Shown piece after piece: positions 8,680 through 17,146 of a stretch of DNA of 64,000 nucleotides. Numbering within the stretch: position 1 is the stretch's first letter; every line of letters starts with the position of its first letter. The translations under genes and the position numbers were made by a program. The notes under the pieces were generated by a model. That model searched no databases, was not told the DNA's origin, and was given only the letters and a program-made list of their open reading frames with translations. This DNA is from Marinomonas sp. IMCC 4694. Its GTDB lineage: Bacteria > Pseudomonadota > Gammaproteobacteria > Pseudomonadales > Marinomonadaceae. The stretch covers positions 124,001 through 188,000 of the forward strand of contig NZ_VSRV01000001.1 of the NCBI RefSeq assembly GCF_008122525.1, in the 5' to 3' direction.

Positions 8680-9609
8680 ATGGCAGGAACATTCTTTATC
8701 ATGATTGCGTGCTTCACATGGGCGCTTGATACCTTAATTCGCTACCCTTTGTTGGGGGCGGGTTATTCCACGTTGCAAATCGTTCTGTTTGAACATCTTA
8801 CCTTGGTGCTGTTTGTCAGCCCGATGCTGTGGCGCTATCGCCATGTTTATCGTCATATGTCGATCAGTGGTTTTTCGTGCTTGTTCTTCATTGGTGGTAT
8901 CGGCTCGGCAATGGGCACATTGGCGTTTACCGAAGCCTTCCATTATTTAAACCCGACTGTCGTGATTTTGCTGCAAAAACTGCAACCTATCGTGGCGATT
9001 TTGTTGGCGTATTGGCTGTTAAAAGAACGCATTGAAGGGCATTTTTTGCAATGGGCAGCGGTGATTTTACTGGGTAGCTTTGTGATGATGTGGCCAGATC
9101 TACGCCAACTTGGTGACGCGCAATGGCATTATTCCAGTGATACCGCGAGCCTATTAAAAGGCTACGGATATACCCTAATTGCCGTGATCGCATGGGGCGC
9201 AGCGACAGTGTGTGGCAAGTATTTGTCACATCAACATATGCCCGCCAACGCGATTATGTCGGGGCGATTCGTCGCCGGCTTGTTGGTGCTTTTACCTATG
9301 GCGCTGGCGCAATCCGACAGCTTAACCGCGATGACCACCGTGGACCTGAGCTTGGTCGTTGTCATGGCGTTGCTCAGCGGATTCATCGGCATGTGGTTCT
9401 ATTACCAAGGCCTCAAAACCGTCCCCGCACAACTCGCCACCTTAGCCGAATTGTCCTTTCCCGTCTTCGCCGCCGCCATCAACTGGGTATTTCTCGACAT
9501 GGGCCTCACCGGCTACCAAATTGTCGGAGGGCTCATGCTGATACTCGGCAACATCGGCCTGCGCATGAAAGAACTGAGACAGAATGATCTAAACCCAGTG
9601 ACGCCGTGA
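8680..9609 (+). CDS. ribN: EamA/DMT transporter, probable riboflavin importer (RibN-like)
   Basis: A 309-residue protein with about ten membrane helices in two EamA repeats, e.g. FIMIACFTWALDTLIRYPLL at the start and GYTLIAVIAWGAATVCGKYLS at the start of the second repeat. The gene follows an FMN riboswitch directly, with no riboflavin biosynthesis gene next to it. DMT proteins under FMN riboswitches have been described as riboflavin importers (RibN; ImpX in other groups). The role is inferred from this regulation. The ATG at 8680 has GGAG 9 bases upstream and is better than the TTG at 8665. Confidence 0.75.
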   Translation: MAGTFFIMIACFTWALDTLIRYPLLGAGYSTLQIVLFEHLTLVLFVSPMLWRYRHVYRHMSISGFSCLFFIGGIGSAMGTLAFTEAFHYLNPTVVILLQKLQPIVAILLAYWLLKERIEGHFLQWAAVILLGSFVMMWPDLRQLGDAQWHYSSDTASLLKGYGYTLIAVIAWGAATVCGKYLSHQHMPANAIMSGRFVAGLLVLLPMALAQSDSLTAMTTVDLSLVVVMALLSGFIGMWFYYQGLKTVPAQLATLAELSFPVFAAAINWVFLDMGLTGYQIVGGLMLILGNIGLRMKELRQNDLNPVTP

Positions 9610-9634
9610 ACACAGCGATCGATGGGGCAAGTAC

Positions 9635-9671
9635 CACAAAAAAATCAGTTAGGTTGACTGATTTTTTTGTG
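9635..9671. terminator. Bidirectional rho-independent terminator
   Basis: Perfect 15-base arms (CACAAAAAAATCAGT at 9635-9649 and its complement at 9657-9671) with a 7-base loop and A/T tracts on both sides. It ends the RibN-like gene on the plus strand and the toxin-antitoxin operon on the minus strand, overlapping the last codons of the antitoxin gene. Confidence 0.85.
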
Positions 9672-9933
9672 CGCTGAGCGTCAATTCAAAACCACAAGCA
9701 TGGGCGTATTTCGACAGTGTCGTCCAGCTAGGGTTTGTGTTGCCTTTTTCTAAGCGACTGATATTGCTTTTTTGAGTGTGCATTTTAGCTGCGATTTGTT
9801 GCTGTGTTAAACCGGCTTTGATGCGCATGCTAAGCAGTTGATCAATTAAGTTAAATTCGTTTTCGAGCTTCTCATATTCAGATCTCACTTCGGGGTTTTC
9901 AAGGGCGCGTTGTTTCAGGGCTTGAAGACTCAT
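9649..9933 (-). CDS. higA: HigA-like antitoxin, XRE-family HTH
   Basis: A 94-residue protein with a helix-turn-helix of the Cro/C1 (XRE) type: RIKAGLTQQQIAAKMHTQKS followed by NISRLEKGNTNPSWTTLSKYA, near residues 37-75. It follows the RelE-like toxin gene with a 4-base ATGA overlap, the toxin-first order typical of higBA-type systems. The antitoxin is expected to neutralise the toxin by direct binding and to repress the operon at the palindrome upstream. The N-terminal 35 residues are helical and probably contact the toxin. Confidence 0.85.
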   Translation of the reverse strand: MSLQALKQRALENPEVRSEYEKLENEFNLIDQLLSMRIKAGLTQQQIAAKMHTQKSNISRLEKGNTNPSWTTLSKYAHACGFELTLSAQKNQST

Positions 9934-10250
9934 TGTTGAACCTCTTTTTGTCTTTCGCGAGCTAGTTTGAGCTCATGCTTTGGTGTTTTTTGAGATTTTT
10001 TGATAAATACATGCAGTACATAGATACGATTACCTTTTAGGTAACAAAATAGACCTCGTCCAATGCCTTCCTTGGCTTTTGCTCTTATTTCAAATAAACC
10101 GTCACCCATAGCTTTCGTATGTGGCGGGCCTAAATGAGCACCATGCTTTTCCATTAATTCGAGCAATTTAATCATTCGTGCTTGAATTTTAGGAGGCATA
10201 CTTAGAATGTGATCTTCGACACCGCTATAAAAATTTATTTTCCAGTTCAT
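9930..10250 (-). CDS. higB: HigB-like toxin, RelE/Gp49 superfamily
   Basis: A 106-residue basic protein of the phage-derived Gp49-like/HigB family in the RelE superfamily: WKINFYSGVEDHILSMP at the N-terminus, the LGPPHTKAMGDGLFEIRAKAKEG core and the YVLHVFIKKSQKTPKHELKLA C-terminal segment with conserved KKxxKTP. These toxins cleave mRNA on the ribosome; that activity is inferred from family. It is translationally coupled to the downstream antitoxin gene. Confidence 0.87.
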   Translation of the reverse strand: MNWKINFYSGVEDHILSMPPKIQARMIKLLELMEKHGAHLGPPHTKAMGDGLFEIRAKAKEGIGRGLFCYLKGNRIYVLHVFIKKSQKTPKHELKLARERQKEVQQ

Positions 10251-10265
10251 AAGAATCCTTTTATG

Positions 10266-10287
10266 AAGTTATCACCAATGATAACTT
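10266..10287. promoter_or_regulatory. Operator candidate of the higBA operon (22 bp palindrome)
   Basis: AAGTTATCA, a 4-base CCAA spacer and TGATAACTT form perfect 9-base arms, centred about 26 bases upstream of the toxin start codon. The position and the XRE antitoxin suggest autoregulatory binding. Inference only. Confidence 0.65.
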
Positions 10288-10484
10288 TGGTTGTTGTTTT
10301 TGTCTAATATTTGATCGGTTAGATTGCTCATCCTTGCCTTCTTATCAACTTCTTTTTTATTCTGCAAATGGGAGCTTCGCGCGGGTGTTTTTGCTTTAGA
10401 ATAGGGCATATAGCTTGTCCGTTAGGTCAGCTTTTTTCTCTTTATGCACAGGCAGTGTAATGCAGGCTGTCAAAAGGAAGGTCA

Positions 10485-11699
10485 ATGTCCCGTTCTATTT
10501 CTTCTTTTAATGTTTCAACTCCGGAGCTGAAAACTCAGTGGCTGCTGGTGGCGTTGCTGTGGATTGCAGGGATTTCTGCGGCGATGCAGTTCGCGAAGTT
10601 TTCGGTGTCGTTTGACGATTTACTGGTCCATTATCAGGTGGGCGCCACGTCTACCGGAGCGGCGCTGTCAGCCGTGGGATTGGCTGGGTTGGTATTTGGT
10701 GTGTCGGCGGGGATGATCGCGAGTCGGGTAGGGTATTTGAAGGTGTTGGTAGGAGCCTTGTTGTTAGGTGGGGCTTTGTCGTTGTTCCAATCTACTTTGC
10801 CTTCTTTCGATTTGTTGTTTTTAGCGCGGGCATTGGAAGGCTTTTCTCAGTTGGGTGTGGTGGTGGCGGCGCCGACGCTGATTGCTAAGTTGAGTGCGCC
10901 GCAGCATCGATCCTTGACCATGGGCATTTGGGGGACGTTTTTTGGTGTCGCTTTTGCGTTATGTGGTTGGGCTGGGAAGAACATTTTAGACCTATATGGT
11001 TTGCAGACATTGTTTTTGAGCCATGGGCTTTTTATCACCACAATCGGTGTGGTGTTGTTCTTCAAGCTAAGAAAAAACCCGGTATTGGATTTGGTGCCGG
11101 TGACGGGCATTCAAGACGGTTTTATCATTCAGATGATGAGGATTTATCGTAACCCTCGCGCCTTATTGCCAAGCTGTGTGTTCCTATTTTATACCTGTAC
11201 CTTGGTGTCTGTTTTAACGTACGTGCCTGGTTTGATCGAAGAGGTGAGTTTGCAAAAGTGGATGCTGGTGGTGTTGCCTTTGGTCAGTACCAGTGGCACG
11301 TTTTTGGCGGGTGCGATAGCGCAGTATTGGATGCGGCCGCAAAGGGTCGCATTAATGGCGTATTCTGGGGTGGCGATGAGTGCGCTGATGTTGTTTTTTG
11401 TGCATGGGTCGGCGCTGGTGTTTTGTGTAATGGTTGGGATAATGGTGCTGTTTTTGGGGATGGTGCCGGGGTCAGCGTTGGCGATGATTCCGGCGTTGGC
11501 TCGCAATCCCAGTGAACAAGCTCAGGCTTATGGTTTGCTGGCACAGTTTGGCAACCTAGGCGCTACCGTTGGGCCACCGAGTTTTGCCACAGCGATAGCG
11601 GCGTATGGTTTATCGGGTTTGGTGGGGTTGGTGTTGTGTCTGTGCTGTTTTGGTGTGGCGTTTAGTGTGCTGGCAGGGCGGATGAAAACCGTGCATTAA
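10485..11699 (+). CDS. MFS transporter (CynX/NimT-like)
   Basis: A 404-residue major facilitator with about twelve membrane helices. It opens with a soluble stretch then LLVALLWIAGISAAMQFAKFS, contains AGMIASRVGYLKVLVGALLL (loop 2-3 signature region) and ARALEGFSQLGVVVAAPTLIAKL in helix 4-5. Ligand-specific motifs are lacking; the CynX-like grouping is a guess from overall appearance. An AAGGAAGG sits just before the ATG at 10485. Monocistronic between the toxin operon and the TVP38-reductase operon. Confidence 0.8.
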   Translation: MSRSISSFNVSTPELKTQWLLVALLWIAGISAAMQFAKFSVSFDDLLVHYQVGATSTGAALSAVGLAGLVFGVSAGMIASRVGYLKVLVGALLLGGALSLFQSTLPSFDLLFLARALEGFSQLGVVVAAPTLIAKLSAPQHRSLTMGIWGTFFGVAFALCGWAGKNILDLYGLQTLFLSHGLFITTIGVVLFFKLRKNPVLDLVPVTGIQDGFIIQMMRIYRNPRALLPSCVFLFYTCTLVSVLTYVPGLIEEVSLQKWMLVVLPLVSTSGTFLAGAIAQYWMRPQRVALMAYSGVAMSALMLFFVHGSALVFCVMVGIMVLFLGMVPGSALAMIPALARNPSEQAQAYGLLAQFGNLGATVGPPSFATAIAAYGLSGLVGLVLCLCCFGVAFSVLAGRMKTVH

Positions 11700-11844
11700 G
11701 GGTCGCTTTTCCCTTTGTTATTTGGCGCTCGATAAAAAAGCCCCATCCATGTGTAAGAATGTCGGTCGTGATTGAGTCTAACGGTGTATACGGTAATTAA
11801 GTGGGTGTATTTTTGAGTGGAAAAACGCTGTTGGAGCATGAGTT

Positions 11845-13995
11845 ATGAAGAAGTTGGGGTTGGTCATTGTCATTGCGATGCTTGTGGTCGGTTTTTTTTA
11901 CTTTGATCTGCACCGGTTGCTAACGTTGGATGGATTAAAATCTGGCTTGGCGCAATTCGAGGCCTGGCGTGCCGATCGCCCTGTGTTCGTCGGCGGGGCG
12001 TTTTTGCTGTTGTATGTGATTGTCACGGCGTTGTCGTTGCCTGGTGCGGTTATCATGACCTTGGCCGCCGGCACGTTGTTTGGTTTAGGGTGGGGTTTGC
12101 TGATCGTGTCTTTTGCCAGCAGCGTGGGTGCGACTTTAGCGTTTTTAACGTCGCGTTATGTGTTGCAAGGCGCCGTACAAAAGCGTTTTGGTGAGCGTCT
12201 AAACGCCATTAATAAAGGGGTTGAAAAAGAGGGCGCGTTTTATTTGTTTACACTTCGCTTGGTGCCGGTTTTCCCTTTCTTTTTGATTAATTTACTGATG
12301 GGCTTAACCACGATTCGTACGGTGACGTTTTATTGGGTCAGCCAGTTGGGCATGTTGGCCGGCACGTTTGTGTTCGTCAATGCCGGCACGCAACTTGGCC
12401 AGCTTGAGAGTGTGTCAGGGATTTTGTCGCCGTCTTTGTTGTTTTCTTTTGTGTTGCTGGGCGTGTTTCCTTTATTGGCGAAAAAGCTGCTTAACGTCAT
12501 CAAGGCGCGTCGCGTCTACAAAGGCTTTACCAAGCCAAAAACGTTCGATCGTAATCTTATCGTGATCGGTGGCGGTGCGGGTGGTTTAGTCAGTGCTTAC
12601 ATCGCGGCGGCGGTGAAGGCGAAAGTAACCTTGATTGAAGCCCACAAAATGGGGGGCGATTGTCTAAATTATGGCTGTATTCCCAGCAAAGCCTTGATCA
12701 AAAGTGCGAAAGTGGCGCAGCAAATGCGACACGCAGAAAACTACGGTTTGGACAGCCGCGAGCCGACGTTTTCTTTTAAAAAAGTCATGGCGCGCGTTCA
12801 CGATGTCATTAGCAAAGTCGAGCCACACGACAGTGTTGAGCGCTATACGAAACTCGGTGTGGACGTTGTTCAGGGATACGCAACATTGGTTGACCCTTGG
12901 ACGGTGGAGATCCAATTAAACGGTGGCGGTACTCAGCGCCTGACCGCTCGCAGTATTGTGCTGGCGACGGGCGCGCGTCCTTTTATTCCGGCGTTACCGG
13001 GGTTGGACGAGGTGGGTTATTACACCAGTGACACGCTTTGGGAAGCGTTCGCGACATTCGATGCACCACCAACGCGTCTAGTGGTGTTGGGCGGTGGTCC
13101 CATTGGTTGTGAGTTGGCGCAAAGTTTTGCCCGTTTAGGTTCCAATGTGACACAAGTCGAGCGTTCGGCTCGCATTATGGTGCGGGAAGACGAAGAAGTG
13201 TCTGAGCTCGTGCAAGAAAGCATGACATCGGATGGCGTGACGATTCTAACGTCACACCATGCCATTCGTTGTGAAAAAGACGGCGATGTTAAGCGTCTGA
13301 TTGTTGAGAAAGACGGTCAAGAAACGGTCATCGAGTTTGATGCGTTGATTTGTGCCGTGGGCCGTGAAGCGCGTCTCGAAGGCTATGGTTTAGAAAACCT
13401 TGGCATTGAAACCAAGCGCACGATTGTCACCAACGATTACCTTGAAACCTTGTTTCCGAATATTTTTGCCGCGGGGGATGTGGCGGGGCCGTACCAATTT
13501 ACGCACGTTGCCGCTCACCAAGCCTGGTACGCCGCCGTAAACGCGCTGTTCGGTACCGTGAAGAAGTTCCGTGTGGATTATCGTGTGATTCCATGGGCGA
13601 CGTTTGTCGATCCTGAGGTGGCTCGTGTTGGCCTGAGCGAGCAAGACGCAAAAGAAAAAGGCATTGCCTATGAAATGGTGCGTTATGGTCTGGACGATTT
13701 GGACCGCGCGATTGCTGACAGCGCCGCACACGGCTTTGTGAAAGTCTTAACCGTGCCGGGCAAAGATACGATTTTAGGTGTCACCATTGTCGGCGAACAC
13801 GCTGGCGATTTGTTGGCGGAATTCGTGTTGGCAATGAAACACGGTTTAGGCTTGAACAAAATTCTCGGCACGATTCACACCTATCCGACGTGGGCAGAAT
13901 CCAATAAATACGCGGCTGGCGAGTGGAAACGCGCTCATGCACCAGAGCGTATTTTACATTGGCTGGAAAAATACCACACTTGGCGTCGAGGGTAA
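11845..13995 (+). CDS. TVP38/TMEM64 membrane domain fused to a flavin disulfide reductase
   Basis: A 716-residue two-part protein. Residues 1-215 form a TVP38/TMEM64 (DedA-like, SNARE-associated) membrane domain with several helices and the GTLFGLGWGLLIVSFASSVGATLAFL motif region. From about residue 230 comes a class I pyridine-nucleotide disulfide oxidoreductase: FAD motif GGGAGG, redox pair C273-x4-C278 in GGDCLNYGCIPSK, NAD(P) motif GGGPIGCELA, and the FAD-binding AAGDVAG. The dimer motif is HTYPTWAE (678-685), where the histidine usual in lipoamide dehydrogenase is a tyrosine (680), suggesting a MerA-like or unknown substrate. No mer genes are nearby. It starts an apparent operon with DUF547 and TauE genes. 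Confidence 0.88.
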   Translation: MKKLGLVIVIAMLVVGFFYFDLHRLLTLDGLKSGLAQFEAWRADRPVFVGGAFLLLYVIVTALSLPGAVIMTLAAGTLFGLGWGLLIVSFASSVGATLAFLTSRYVLQGAVQKRFGERLNAINKGVEKEGAFYLFTLRLVPVFPFFLINLLMGLTTIRTVTFYWVSQLGMLAGTFVFVNAGTQLGQLESVSGILSPSLLFSFVLLGVFPLLAKKLLNVIKARRVYKGFTKPKTFDRNLIVIGGGAGGLVSAYIAAAVKAKVTLIEAHKMGGDCLNYGCIPSKALIKSAKVAQQMRHAENYGLDSREPTFSFKKVMARVHDVISKVEPHDSVERYTKLGVDVVQGYATLVDPWTVEIQLNGGGTQRLTARSIVLATGARPFIPALPGLDEVGYYTSDTLWEAFATFDAPPTRLVVLGGGPIGCELAQSFARLGSNVTQVERSARIMVREDEEVSELVQESMTSDGVTILTSHHAIRCEKDGDVKRLIVEKDGQETVIEFDALICAVGREARLEGYGLENLGIETKRTIVTNDYLETLFPNIFAAGDVAGPYQFTHVAAHQAWYAAVNALFGTVKKFRVDYRVIPWATFVDPEVARVGLSEQDAKEKGIAYEMVRYGLDDLDRAIADSAAHGFVKVLTVPGKDTILGVTIVGEHAGDLLAEFVLAMKHGLGLNKILGTIHTYPTWAESNKYAAGEWKRAHAPERILHWLEKYHTWRRG

Positions 13996-13999
13996 GTTG

Positions 14000-14803
14000 A
14001 TGAAACACTGGCTGATTTTTTTAGGTGCGTTGTTTAGTTTACAAAGTGCGAGTGTCAGTGGCGCGAACGCCTTTGATCATTCCGTTTGGAATACATTGTT
14101 GCAACAGAACGTGGTGTTACTGGATGGCGGTAAAGCCAGCCAAGTGGATTACCAAGGCGTTGCCGACAATAAAGCGTCGTTGAATGCGTATTTGAAAACG
14201 TTGGAGAACGTCAGCCAGTCGGAATTTGATGGCTGGCCGAAAGACGACCAACTGGCGTTTTTGATCAATGCGTATAACGCGTGGACAGTGGATCTGATTC
14301 TTACCAAATGGCCGGATTTAAGCTCAATCAAAGACCTTGGTCGTTTTTTTCGTTCGCCGTGGAGCAAAGCGTTTGTTCCTTTGTTGGGAGAAATGCGTTC
14401 TTTGGATGAGATCGAACACACGCTGATTCGCGGTTCAAATCGTTACCAAGATCCACGTATTCACTTTGCCGTTAATTGCGCCAGCATTGGTTGTCCGGCG
14501 TTAGCAAACCAAGCGTTTCAAGGCGATAACGTCGACCGCTTGCTAGAGACACAAACGCAATTATTTCTAGCGGACAGCAGCCGTAACCGTTGGAATGGTA
14601 AGACCTTAGAATTGTCTTCTATTTTTAAATGGTATCGTGAAGACTTTGAAAAAGGCTGGCGAGGTCATCACTCATTAGAGGCGTTTTTGAGTGACTATGC
14701 CGGCGCTTTGTCATTAAATACCCTAACCGTAGCGGCCCTCGACAATCGGGCCCTCGACATCACATTTTTGGATTACGATTGGGCACTTAATGCAATACCC
14801 TAG
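14000..14803 (+). CDS. DUF547 protein, secreted
   Basis: A 267-residue protein with a signal peptide (WLIFLGALFSLQSASVSGANA) and the DUF547 core: DQLAFLINAYNAWTVDLIL near residues 87-105, SPWSKAFVPLLGEMRSLDEIEH, and the family signature DPRIHFAVNCASIGCPALANQAF near 150-172 with two conserved cysteines. Its biochemical function is unknown to me; the Cys/His pattern looks papain- or transglutaminase-like. The ATG at 14000 is 4 bases after the reductase stop codon; the frame is open upstream but reads out of frame over the reductase gene. Confidence 0.87.
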   Translation: MKHWLIFLGALFSLQSASVSGANAFDHSVWNTLLQQNVVLLDGGKASQVDYQGVADNKASLNAYLKTLENVSQSEFDGWPKDDQLAFLINAYNAWTVDLILTKWPDLSSIKDLGRFFRSPWSKAFVPLLGEMRSLDEIEHTLIRGSNRYQDPRIHFAVNCASIGCPALANQAFQGDNVDRLLETQTQLFLADSSRNRWNGKTLELSSIFKWYREDFEKGWRGHHSLEAFLSDYAGALSLNTLTVAALDNRALDITFLDYDWALNAIP

Positions 14804-14835
14804 TGTCCAGCACGGATGACTATTAGGAGGCAGTT

Positions 14836-15561
14836 TTGGATAGCGCGTGGGTTGTGTTGTTTTTGGCCGGTTTAATCACTGGTTTTTCCAAGTTTTCAGT
14901 GGGCGGCATGGGGTTGCTCATCTTACCGATTTTGATGATTGCTTACCCAGGCCCCGAAGCCTTGGCGATTTTGCTTCCGCTTTATATTGTCACCGACATC
15001 ATGGCGGTGTTCAGTTACAAAGCGAAAGTGGCCTGGTCCGTGTTGGCGCGTTTTTTGCCTTTTGCCTTTTTGGGCGTGTATGTGGCGAGCCATTTTTTGG
15101 CGTCCATTGATGCGGATCAGTTTGTGCGCTTTTTGGGGGTGATGATTCTTTTCATGATTCTGTTGGGGCTATACTTGGATTACCGACCGACCCCCTTTAT
15201 GCGTAAGCCATGGGCGGCCTATTCGATGGGTTTTTTTGGTGGCATTGTCACCATGATGGCGAATGCGGCGGGGCCCTTATTTAGCTTGTTTTTATTGGAA
15301 CAAAAACTGGACAAAAACACGTATGTCAGCACCAGAGCGTGGGCATTTTTCATCATCAATGTGGTGAAATTACCCTTTTATTTAAGCTTGGGTTTGCTGT
15401 CTCTTGAAACCACTCAAGCCAGTGTGTACACCTTGCCCGGTTTGTTCGTAGGGTCTTTTATTGGTTACCATTTTCTGAAAAGAGTGAACCCGGTGCAGTT
15501 TAAATGGCTGATCCGAATTATGTCGATGATCGCCGCGGTTAAGTTGTTTATCTTTTCTTAG
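14836..15561 (+). CDS. TauE/SafE-family permease (TTG start)
   Basis: A 241-residue membrane protein with about eight helices and TauE signatures ITGFSKFSVGGMGLLILPIL near residues 15-34 and GFFGGIVTMMANAAGPLFSLF near 134-154. It begins with TTG at 14836 behind a perfect AGGAGG (14825-14830, 5 bases away), and there is no ATG that would keep the first helix. It is the third gene of the operon with the TVP38-reductase fusion and the DUF547 protein (32-base gap). A role in moving a sulfur compound that the disulfide reductase handles is a reasonable guess. Confidence 0.85.
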   Translation: MDSAWVVLFLAGLITGFSKFSVGGMGLLILPILMIAYPGPEALAILLPLYIVTDIMAVFSYKAKVAWSVLARFLPFAFLGVYVASHFLASIDADQFVRFLGVMILFMILLGLYLDYRPTPFMRKPWAAYSMGFFGGIVTMMANAAGPLFSLFLLEQKLDKNTYVSTRAWAFFIINVVKLPFYLSLGLLSLETTQASVYTLPGLFVGSFIGYHFLKRVNPVQFKWLIRIMSMIAAVKLFIFS

Positions 15562-15705
15562 TGCGTGAAAAAACATTTCCTTACAAAAGAACGCAAAACG
15601 TAATATTTATGGCCTTGTTGCCTGTTAGGTTGTCCCGTACTAATGGGCACCCAGCGGTAAACTTGATGAGATACTGCATTTAACGTGCTCCTTACGGATA
15701 ATTGT

Positions 15706-17115
15706 ATGAAAAATAGCCAGAAAGGAATCGCTCAATGGGAGTGTGTTCTGAATACCATGCCCATTGCGGTTGGTTTGTCTTGTGTGTCTTCAGGCCAGAT
15801 CGCGTACGTTAATCGTGCGTTCACAACGCTTTTTGGTCTTGCGATAGACGATCTTAATGATGTCGCGTCTTGGTTTGCACATATTTCTGCTCAGCCTGAT
15901 TATTACCCGCGTGTGGTGGCGCCCTGGGTGCTTGCTAGTGACGCGGTGTCATCGGACTCTCTGGATATGAGTGTTTTGTGCTTGGACGGTGCTTTCAAGC
16001 AAATCAATGTCTGTTTTTCTACCCTCAACGGCAAAAGACTCTGGTACTTCAATGACATAACTGATCACTGGGTGGCAGAAGAGAGATTGCGGGCCCGCAG
16101 TCAAATGCTCGAAATGGTCGCCAAAAGCTCGGCCTTAAGCGATATTCTTAACGTTATTGTTGAGCAAATTCAGCAAGAAAGCCCCTCCTCGCTGTGCAGT
16201 ATTTTGTTGTTTGATCAAGCTGAGCAGCGGCTCGTGGTGGGCTCTGCTCCGAACCTGCCTGACTTTTATAATCAGGAAGTGGATGGGTTAAAAATTGGCA
16301 TGAACGTCGGGTCTTGCGGTACCGCTGCGCATTTGAATGAACGTGTCGTGGTGGGGGACATTGCCTCCCATGAGTATTGGGAAAACTACGCAGAATTGGC
16401 CAAGCAAGCCGGTGTGGCTGCCTGTTGGTCAGATCCGATCATGTCATCAAAGGGCGATTTGTTAGGGACTTTTGCCATTTACAAGTCGGCTCCTTCGTTG
16501 CCTTCTGAAAAAGACTTTGAGCTGATTCATTTTGCGAGCAGCTTGGCGAGCATTGCGATAGAGAGCTTTCGGGCGCAAGAGGCGCTTGAAAAGAGAGCCT
16601 ATTATGACCATTTAACGGGATTAGCCAATCGCGGTTATTTCTTTCAAGAGTATGAGAAGGCGCTCAATAATGCGAAAAAGGACGCCACGCCACTGTCTAT
16701 TATCATGATGGATGTAGACAATTTTAAGCGAGTAAACGACGGTTTTGGTCACAAAATTGGTGATGTCGTGTTGCAGAAATTGGCTGAGACCTGTCGCTCT
16801 ATCGTACGTGAAGGGGACATGGTCGCAAGAGTCGGTGGTGAAGAGTTTGCCATTCTTGTACCCTTAACAGAGCAAAAAGACGCGTTAAAGATCGCTGAGC
16901 AGCTTCGGCACGAGATTGAGCGGTGTTCCGTCTTAAGTGCTGAGAATCAGCCGGTGAATTTTACGGTGTCGATGGGAGTTTGCAGCAGAGGTGACACAGA
17001 CAACTCAGTAGATGAACTGTTAAACAAAGCCGATAAAGCCCTGTATCGAGCCAAGGCTGCGGGCAAGAATTGTGTGTTTACGCTTGAGCTTTACAGCGAT
17101 CATCCCTTAGTCTAG
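15706..17115 (+). CDS. PAS-GAF-GGDEF diguanylate cyclase
   Basis: A 469-residue sensor enzyme without membrane helices. An N-terminal PAS domain (about residues 15-125) precedes a GAF domain (about 140-295; MNVGSCGTAAHLNERVVVGDI and ACWSDPIMSSKGDLLGTFAIY are typical) and a C-terminal GGDEF domain beginning YYDHLTGLANRGYFFQEYEKA. The active-site loop is RVGGEEFAILVP, a catalytically competent GGEEF, so it should make cyclic di-GMP from two GTP. No clear RxxD inhibitory site is seen just before it (EGDMVARVGGEEF lacks it at the usual spacing). The start at the ATG at 15706 is preferred to an upstream TTG. The ligand is unknown. Confidence 0.9.
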   Translation: MKNSQKGIAQWECVLNTMPIAVGLSCVSSGQIAYVNRAFTTLFGLAIDDLNDVASWFAHISAQPDYYPRVVAPWVLASDAVSSDSLDMSVLCLDGAFKQINVCFSTLNGKRLWYFNDITDHWVAEERLRARSQMLEMVAKSSALSDILNVIVEQIQQESPSSLCSILLFDQAEQRLVVGSAPNLPDFYNQEVDGLKIGMNVGSCGTAAHLNERVVVGDIASHEYWENYAELAKQAGVAACWSDPIMSSKGDLLGTFAIYKSAPSLPSEKDFELIHFASSLASIAIESFRAQEALEKRAYYDHLTGLANRGYFFQEYEKALNNAKKDATPLSIIMMDVDNFKRVNDGFGHKIGDVVLQKLAETCRSIVREGDMVARVGGEEFAILVPLTEQKDALKIAEQLRHEIERCSVLSAENQPVNFTVSMGVCSRGDTDNSVDELLNKADKALYRAKAAGKNCVFTLELYSDHPLV

Positions 17116-17146
17116 CACTTTTTCCTTTAAGTGACTGAGTACCGCC

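Noticed and set aside
11845..13995. True mercuric reductase (merA)
   Set aside because: No mer regulator, transporter or HMA domain is present; the TVP38 fusion and the C-terminal tyrosine do not match canonical MerA.
13937..13999. Longer start for the DUF547 protein
   Set aside because: It would overlap the reductase gene and bury the signal peptide; the ATG at 14000 starts a normal signal sequence.
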